The position numbers and the translations under genes are program-made. A DNA stretch of 64,000 nt, taken from positions 360,682,676-360,746,675 of the forward strand of contig NC_133328.1 in assembly GCF_042186555.1 (NCBI RefSeq), in the 5' to 3' direction. Each line of letters starts with the position of its first letter. The stretch's first letter is position 1. Source of the stretch: Aquarana catesbeiana. Its lineage: Eukaryota > Chordata > Amphibia > Anura > Ranidae. Of the stretch, positions 57,680-64,000 are shown one piece after another. The notes under the pieces are model-generated. The model was not told where the DNA came from, searched no databases, and was given only the letters and a program-made list of their open reading frames with translations.

Positions 57680-58042
57680 ATTGAGGAGCTCCTATCTCTC
57701 CACATTGACTCACCTGTTGATGATATCCTGCTCGTCAGTCCTGCCCACTTAAGCCGTCCAGTTCGGATGATCTCTGCCTTCACCTTGGTCACATCTCTAG
57801 AGACGCTTTCCTGTGTTCCTGTTAAAGACTTGCTTGGCTGACATTCCTTCTGGCTCCTGCTTGCCGGTTCTACTACGCTCACCTCTGGCTCACTGACATT
57901 TTGGCTTGTCTGACTATCCATTCCGGTTCTTGAACTCTGGCTATGTTTTGAATACATTTACTCTGTTTACCTTTTTTTATTATTATTAAACAAGTGTGAT
58001 TTAACTGTACTTCTGTTTCAGTCTGATTCATAGTTTCTGACA
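57680..58042 (+). repeat. Partial 3' LTR of the older gypsy
   Basis: GAGCTCCTATCTCTCCACATTG onward matches 38965-39120 in the left LTR (shared CCGTCCAGT, GATGATCTCTGCCTT, GTTAAAGACTTGCTTGGCTG). It ends TTTCTGACA before TSD CTGAC. The purine tract CTGAGGGGGAGG precedes it. Its first ~75 bases are missing relative to the left LTR. Confidence 0.8.
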
Positions 58043-58047
58043 CTGAC

Positions 58048-58970
58048 AACTTCTCTTCATGGATCAATTTAGGGATACCTGGTTGCCATGGTCAGTCTTT
58101 ACTCACACATCTCAGTACATTGATGTTTTCTTTTAGAACTGTAGAGCCCAATGCATGATGGTGTATTGTTTGCGTTTGGTTTCCTCCTCTGAGGGGGTGT
58201 AGATGGAGTGGAGTTTATTTGCTTCTCCCATCCCTTTATTCCCCCTATATTTCCAATTGTCCCTCCCTAACTCCCCCCTTTAATTATTTTTTTTCCTCTT
58301 CTCCTTTTACTCCTTGCTTCTTTCTTGACACCCTTGTAAAGGGAGCAAGTGAGGTCTATATTTGTTTTTGTTAAGTTATGCTAAAATTACACTATTGTGA
58401 TACTTTGCTCAAGATGATTTGGTCTGTCAGCTGCATTAAGTTAGTCGCCCAGAAGTTTTTATTTTTTTTTATGGAATGCCTGATTTTACAAAATTATTTT
58501 ATTGTATTATTAAAAATGTATACATATCAAATTGGCCAAGGAATACTAAAGTGTACCTTTAAGTGTTTATGATTCCTAATATTGGGAAGTATCAATCCTA
58601 TAATAAATCAAGAGATCCAATCATTTTAATTTATCATTATTTTATATAATGTTCATAATGCATTTGAAGAACAGTGATGTAAAAATATATGTACTACCTC
58701 CAGGGCCATATTTACTATCAGACACAGTTAGCCTATGCCTAAAGGCAACAGAGACAGCATTTAAGTATATAGTTACTGAATACATTTATTTTCCCTATTA
58801 TCTATAGAGATAGTAGTAATAGTATTACCTTATTTATGCAGCATTATAAAATGCTGTTCACCAGGGCAGGGCTAATAAAAGGACACCATTTTCTATTGAA
58901 TTACCTTTTTTTCTGCATGACTTTAGTTTCTGGGGTGTTATTTTGGGGTTTTCATTTAATTTGGGCTTAT
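58048..58970. other. Unique-looking AT-rich sequence, nothing recognised
   Basis: No recognised repeat, gene or inverted structure. This may be genuine host intergenic DNA flanking the gypsy insertion. Confidence 0.4.
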
Positions 58971-58974
58971 TAGG

Positions 58975-59053
58975 CTATGGAGTCCCAGGTCGCAGTGTGA
59001 TGATGCTAGTGGCATGCACTAGCATCATCACACCACGACCTGGGACTCCATAG
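58975..59053. repeat. Near-perfect hairpin, 79 nt
   Basis: CTATGGAGTCCCAGGTCG (58975-58992) pairs with CGACCTGGGACTCCATAG (59036-59053), and GTGTGATGATGCTAGTG (58995-59011) with CACTAGCATCATCACAC (59017-59033). That gives 35 perfect pairs broken only by one CA/CA internal loop, and a 5-base GCATG loop. It may be a MITE remnant or a small-RNA precursor. Confidence 0.9.
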
Positions 59054-59560
59054 ACTGACGATCCCTGCTGCGCTTTGCCGACTCTAGCCTGGGACACTGG
59101 AAGCCACTGGCGCCCCCAGACAAGACTACACAGCATATGAGGATTACCCCCTGTGGAGCCCTGTCACCCATTCCACTGTCCTTTTGGACTTCTCCATTAC
59201 GATGTGCCTGTTTTTATCCAGAGTTAGTGCATTTCTACTATCATTAAAAACGTATGTTAAACTACTGCACTTAGGTTGATGCTGCTTGTTTCTCTTTTTT
59301 GCATTTCTCTCCAAGGTGTTTTCTGCCCTTCAGTGTGCTGCCTCCGGTTTTGTGTCAGTAACTTTTCCCTGAGGTTATATACCCAGGCTACAGACTTCCC
59401 TTTTTACCAAACAAATCCACATCAGGAGTCAATCTCTGAATAATTGTTTATGTACTTACTGCTGTTATTTGTATTAGTGTCCTATCCCTGGACATTTTTA
59501 ACTCCTATCCTGTTTACAATACACCTTTGCATACAGTTGTTACTTTAAGCGCAACAAAAA
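59054..59560. other. No feature seen
   Basis: No credible coding frame or recognised element. Confidence 0.35.
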
Positions 59561-59564
59561 TTGT

Positions 59565-59638
59565 TTTTTACAATGTACAGGTACGTTAATCTGCCTGTAC
59601 ATGCCCTTCTGTGTGAGGTGGTCGGGAAGTGGTTAAGG
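59565..59638 (+). repeat. piggyBac-type MITE right end
   Basis: GTACAGGTACGTTAATCTGCCTGTACAT followed by GGTGGTCGGGAAGTGGTTAA resembles the right terminus of piggyBac-type MITEs, ending at TTAA (59635-59638). The left end is not identified. Confidence 0.5.
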
Positions 59639-59854
59639 CCCACCATCCCTGTCACCACACATATGGGTTACGTAGATGACAAGAGGTTAAACAATTTAAG
59701 CAATGTAAATGTTGCCCTCAAAGCCACACTGCCTAATATTTTTAAAATATATTTTGCATTTGTACATGTCCTCGAGGGCAGTGCCCAGCTTTCTATTATA
59801 AGATACTATATATCTTGATAATTAACTAACCATACAGTGCTACCCTGTAATGCT

Positions 59855-60560
59855 CCTTCATTATCAGGCCATGTTTCAGTTTTCAGTGCTATGATACTTT
59901 GACCGGCAATTTCTCAAACATGAAATACTATACCCAAATAAATTCAATATATTTTTTGATAACTTTAGAGTTTACTTTTGGTGGCATTAAAAAATGTTCT
60001 CCTTACTTTCTGTTATTTTTGTTGTACAATGTATCCCACAAAAATACCAGGATGGTATGAAAACTTCTAACCCTTTTGGAAAGTAGATGCCAAAAGGATG
60101 TACTGTAATTGTTTGCCACAATGGTTTGAAAATGAAGAAACAATTTGGTATTGAGGGGGCTAACACTTACCTGTCCAGGAATCCAGGGATGTCCTCACCC
60201 TGGCCAATTTTTGAATCAGCTATAGGGTGCTGCCACCACCATCTCCACTAAGGGAATTTAGCAGTGAAGCCTTGCAAACTCACAGCCAGTTCCCTACTGC
60301 ACATACGCAAAGTGTGGTGCGCAGTAAGTGGGAAAGGGTACCTGTCAAAATTAAGTACCCACCCCCCCAAAAAATGTGGCAGTGGAGGGAGGAGACAGAC
60401 AAGTGGAGCTTACCCTTTTGGGTGGAGCTCTGCTTTAATTTAAAAAAAAATCGTGGTGAAAAAGAAATCACCTCACGATTTCTACTTTTCAAAATGTGGT
60501 CATGTTTGGGGGTGTTTGTACTGTCCTGGCATTTTTATTATATTATTTAATAGGGGTATA
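59855..60560. repeat. Old piggyBac-like repeat copy
   Basis: Diverged but recognisable similarity to 61640-62200, e.g. GTTTCAGTTTTCAGTGCTATGATACTTTGA, CTTTTGGAAAGTAGATGCC and TTTGTACTGTCCTGGCATTTTTAT. Non-coding. Confidence 0.5.
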
Positions 60561-60644
60561 TATATTATTTATATATATTGTATATATTTATTATTTATTA
60601 GGAGTGGAGGCAAAAATCAAAATATTCAAAAGAAGAGCACTATA

Positions 60645-61603
60645 AGCATGCAATTACATAGTTACATAGTTAGTCAGGTTGAAAAAAGACCATCCAGTTC
60701 AACCATAAAATAAAATAAATAAAAAATAATATCATACAATCCCATATACCCAATCCTATACCCACAGTTGATCCAGAGGAAGGCGAAAAACCCCAGCAAA
60801 GCATGATCCAATTTGCTACAGCAGGGGAAAAAATTCCTTCCTGATTCCTGATCAGATTTTCCCTGGATCAACTTTACCTATAAATGTTAGTACCCAGTTA
60901 TATTATGTTATATTATGTTCATTTAGAAAAGAATCCAGGCCTTTCTTAAAGCGATTTACTGAGCTGGCCAGAATCACCTCTGGAGGGAGTCTATTCAACC
61001 TTTTCACAGCTCTTACTGTGAAGAAACCATTCTGTATTTGGAGATGAAATCTCTTTTTCTCTAGGAGTAAAGAGTGCAACCTTGTCCTCTGTGTTGACCA
61101 TAAAATGAATAACTCAACACAAAGTTAACTATATGAACCCCTTATATATTTGTACATGTTGATCATATCCCCCCTTAATCTCCTCTTTTTAAGAGAGAAT
61201 AAATTCAGTTCCTCTAATCTTTCCTCACAGCTGTGTTACTCCATGCCTCTTATCAGTTTGTTTGCCCTTCTCTGCACTTTCTCCAGTTCCCCAATATCCT
61301 TTTTGAGACCTGGTGCCCAAAACTGAACTGCATATTTCAGATGAGGTCTTACTAATGATTTGTACAGGGGCAAAATGATATCTCTCTCTTTCTCTGGAAT
61401 CCATACCTCTCTTAATACAAGAAAGGACTTTGCTCACTTTGGAAACTGCAGCTTGGCATTGCATGTTATTATTGAGCTTATGATCTACCAAAACTCCCAG
61501 ATCCTTCTCCACTATGGATCCCCCCAGTTGTACTCCCCCTAGTATGTATGATGCATGCATATTCTTGGCCCCCAAGTGCATAACATTACATTTATCAACA
61601 TTG
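60645..61603 (-). mobile_element. CR1-like LINE 3' fragment, inverted
   Basis: On the minus strand, degenerate frames read NVDKCNVMHLGAKN, VEKDLGVLVDHKL, QCQAAVSKVSKVLSCIKRGMD, the ISKTS...EICS segment and LINRI-type residues of the C-terminal RT region of CR1/Rex-type LINEs. The 3' UTR ends with CAACCTGACTAACTATGTAACTATG (60688-60650 region). It is cut at its 5' side by the piggyBac-like repeat at 61604. The homologous segment at 16928-17308 runs in the opposite orientation. Confidence 0.75.
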
Positions 61604-62985
61604 ACCGCTTGCTTACTGGGCACTTAAACCCCTCTCCTGCCCGGACCAATTTTCAGCTGTCAGTGCTCTCACACTTTGAATGACAATTACTAAGTCATGC
61701 AACACTGTAACCAAATGATTTTTTGTCCTTTTTTTCATACAAATAGAGCTTTCAGTTGGTAGTATTTGATCACCTCTGGGTTTTTTATTTTTTGTGCTAT
61801 AAATGAAAAAAAATGAACATTTTGAAAAAAACACATTTTCTTTGTTTCTGTGATAAAATTTTGCAAATTAGTAATTTTTCTTCATAAATGTTGGCCACAA
61901 TTTATACTGCTACATATCTTTGGTAAAAATAACCCAAATTAGTGGATATTATGTGGTCTGTGTTAAAGTTATAGAGTCTACAAGCTATGGTGCAAATCAA
62001 ACAAAAATGTATCAGATCTGATGTACTGGCGGCCTATCTAATTTCTTGAGACCCTAACAAGCCAAGAAAGTACAAATGCCCCCCAAATGACCCCTTTTTG
62101 GAAATAGACATTCCAAGGTATTTAGTAAGAGGCATGGTGAGTTATTTGAAGTTGTTAATTTTTTCCCACAATTCTTTGCAAAATGAAGATTTTATTTTAT
62201 TTTTATTTTTTTTCACAAAATTGTCAATGTAATAGCTTATTTCTCTCACATGGCATGTGCATACCACAAATGGCACCCCAAAATACATTCTGCTACTCCT
62301 CCTGAGTATTACAATACCACAAGTGTGGGACTTTTTCACTGCCTGGCCACATACAGAGGTCCAACATGCCGGAAGCGCCATCAGGTGTTCAAGGAGCATA
62401 AATTACACATCTAACTTGTTGACTACCTATAACAATTTTGAAGGTCCTGGAAAACCAGGACAATGGAAATGCCCACAAAATTACCCCATTTTGGAAAGCT
62501 AACATCCCAACGTATAATCTATGAGGCATAATGAGTCTTTTGAGTGGTTTATAAGATATTTCCAACACATAGCATTTACATAGCAAAAATGACACCCCAA
62601 AATGCATTGTGCTACTCCTGAGTATAACGATACCACATGTGTGAGACTTTTACACAGCCTGGCCACATACAGAAACCCAACATTAAAGGAGCACCTTCAG
62701 GCATTCTAGAAGCATAAATTTGCACATCTAATTTCTCAACCACCTATTACACTTTTGAAAGCCCTAGAGCAACAGGACAATGGAAACGCCCACAAAATGA
62801 CCCCATCTTGGAAAGCTAACACCCCAATGTATAATCTATGAGGCATAATGAGTCTTTTGAGCTTTTCATTTTTTTTCAGAAGTTTTTGGAAAATGTGGAA
62901 AAAAAATGAAAATGCATTTTTTTTTAGACAAAGTTGTCCGTTTATAAGATATTTCCAACACATAGCATTATCCCTGGGTTTTTAA
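61604..62985. mobile_element. piggyBac-like MITE with ~350-bp tandem units
   Basis: It starts ACCGCTTGCTTACTGGGC, the inverted form of the piggyBac family terminus, although the flanking TTAA has decayed. The first ~230 bases are the reverse complement of 16700-16923. Units then recur: TTTTGGAAATAGACATTCCAA (62095), TTTTGGAAAGCTAACATCCCAA (62490) and CTTGGAAAGCTAACACCCCAA (62806), each followed by GAGGCAT(G/A)(G/A)TGAGT. Non-coding. Confidence 0.7.
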
Positions 62986-62989
62986 GATC

Positions 62990-63433
62990 AAAGATACAAC
63001 TATGTTGGTGTCCCTTGTTAATTTTCCATTGTGTTGTTTTTAATGTAACTGCCTACTCCCAAACTGTCATTTGAAGAAAAACACATAGCCAAGTATTATT
63101 CTACACAATTTTTTTTATTGTGCAGTAAAAAAAAACAACAGAAATTTAATTAGAGATGCTATCTGCCATCCAAATAAAAATAACTTAACACAAAAGTGCG
63201 AATCAACGCTTACCATGCTTCTACTAAGATGGAATTAGCAGAAGGGGCCCAAAGGGTGGCGCTTGAGAAATTAACTTCTTCCTTATACTCTCATAGTACG
63301 TCACTACATTCGTGTTTGTTGAACGACAATTTGTGGATAGTTACAGTAGTATGCTAGACAAAATCCTGCACACACCCTTTTGACTAAAATTAGACGCTCG
63401 GTCATACAACAATCGAACCGTGTGTACGAGGCT
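62990..63433. mobile_element. Harbinger deletion derivative
   Basis: The left part (TTGGTGTCCCTTGTTAATTTTCCATTGTG) resembles Harbinger positions ~8035-8165. The right part (AGCAGAAGGGGCCCAAAGGGTGGCGC, ending CGAACCGTGTGTACGAGGC) resembles the Harbinger right end 14460-14678. The genes are missing, so it is a non-autonomous internal-deletion form. Its left terminus is not intact. Confidence 0.65.
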
Positions 63434-63439
63434 TCACTC

Positions 63440-64000
63440 TGATACCCCTAACTAAAGTCTAATGAAACTATTTGCCTTCAGAAGTCACTTAATTAGTAAA
63501 TAGAGTCCACATGTGTGTTATTCTCAGAAAAAATACAGCTGTTCTGTGAAGCCCTCAGAGGTTTGTTAGAGAACCTTAGTGAACAAACAGCATCATGTAG
63601 GCCAAGGAACACACCAGACAGATCAGGAATAAAGTTCTGGGGAAGTTTAAAGCAGGGTTAGGTTATAAAAAAAATCCCAAGCTTTGAACATCTCACAGAG
63701 CACTGTTCAATACATCATCCAAAAATGTAAAGAGTATGGCACAACTGCAAACCTACCAAGACATGGCCATCCACCTAAACTGACAGGCCAGGCAAGGAGA
63801 GCATTAATCAGAGAAGCAGCCAAGAGGCCCATGGTAACTCTGGAGGAGCTGTAGGGATCCACAGCTCAGGTGAGAGAATCCGTCCTCAGCACAACTGTTA
63901 GTCGTGCACTCCACAGATCTGGCCTTTGTGGAAGAGTGGCAAGAAGAAAGCCATTGTTGAAAGAAAGCCCTAAGAAGTCCCATTTGCAGTTTGCAAGAAG
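63440..64000 (+). pseudogene. Tc1-like transposase, N-terminal part
   Basis: From about 63690, in the frame of 63702, the sequence reads TVQYIIQKCKEYGTTANLPRHGHPPKLTGQARRALIREAAKRPMVTLEEL, a stop (TAG, 63852-63854), then TVSRALHRSGLCGRVARRKPLL and HLQFAK. These are the two helix-turn-helix parts of the paired-like DNA-binding domain of Tc1 transposases. The catalytic domain would lie beyond the window. The stop marks it as a pseudogene. The flank from 63440 resembles a Tc1 5' leader. Confidence 0.85.

Larger units (their letters stand above)
38886..58042 (+). mobile_element. Older gypsy element, broken by giant hAT
   Basis: The 5' LTR starts TGTCAGGGCTGGG at 38886 and the 3' LTR ends TTTCTGACA at 58042. 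TSD CTGAC lies at 38881-38885 and 58043-58047. The left LTR (to ~39130) runs straight into reverse transcriptase sequence, so gag, protease and part of RT were deleted. After the hAT (39215-55569) the RT, RNase H, integrase and chromodomain follow. The 3' LTR (from ~57680) matches 38955-39120 but lacks its first ~75 bases. Confidence 0.85.

Overview
This is a gene-poor stretch of an animal genome, most likely a frog with a large genome (ranid-like). Organism is inferred from the mix of families: piggyBac, Harbinger, hAT, T2/Kolobok-like MITEs, L1, CR1-like LINEs, chromodomain Ty3/gypsy, Tc1. I found no host protein gene, tRNA or rRNA. Nearly all of it is transposable elements inserted into one another, and many insertions can be dated relative to each other because their target-site duplications (TSDs) are still readable.

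Layout. 1-330: AT-rich, nothing recognised. 340-1545: a decayed ~42-bp minisatellite hit by a small hAT element. 1592-16927: a piggyBac element (TTAA at both ends) with a dead transposase, itself interrupted by a fold-back retroelement (5577-6699, 16-bp TSD) and by a complete 7.3-kb Harbinger (7377-14678, TTA TSD). That Harbinger carries a MADF-domain gene, a Myb/SANT-like gene and a DDE transposase. 16928-17308 and 29777 onward: the two halves of a CR1-like LINE, split by a 6.4-kb L1 (17309-29776, 18-bp TSD). The L1 ORF2 is in turn split by a very young chromodomain Ty3/gypsy element (19641-25708) whose two 855-bp LTRs look identical.

30178-38533: another hAT, a T2/Kolobok-like MITE in an L1 relic, a second fold-back retroelement (16-bp TSD), and a solo gypsy LTR carrying a palindromic hAT derivative (34416-38381). 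38886-58042: a decayed gypsy element (TSD CTGAC) broken inside its reverse transcriptase by a giant 16.4-kb hAT (39215-55569). That hAT holds a broken BED-finger transposase gene and a ~10.5-kb array of a 45-bp repeat with higher-order structure, lying between the likely promoter and the coding region. 58048-64000: unrecognised sequence, a near-perfect 79-nt hairpin, piggyBac-like MITE copies, a CR1-like LINE tail, a Harbinger deletion derivative and a Tc1 transposase pseudogene running off the window.

The most interesting points are: a self-priming signature in the young gypsy element (ten bases at the predicted RNA 5' end are exactly complementary to ten bases just inside the 5' LTR); a satellite-scale array carried inside a hAT transposon; a three-gene Harbinger; and two unrelated insertions sharing one fold-back architecture with 16-bp TSDs and a CGAAACG core that may be hammerhead-related. 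I cannot name a wholly new system with confidence.
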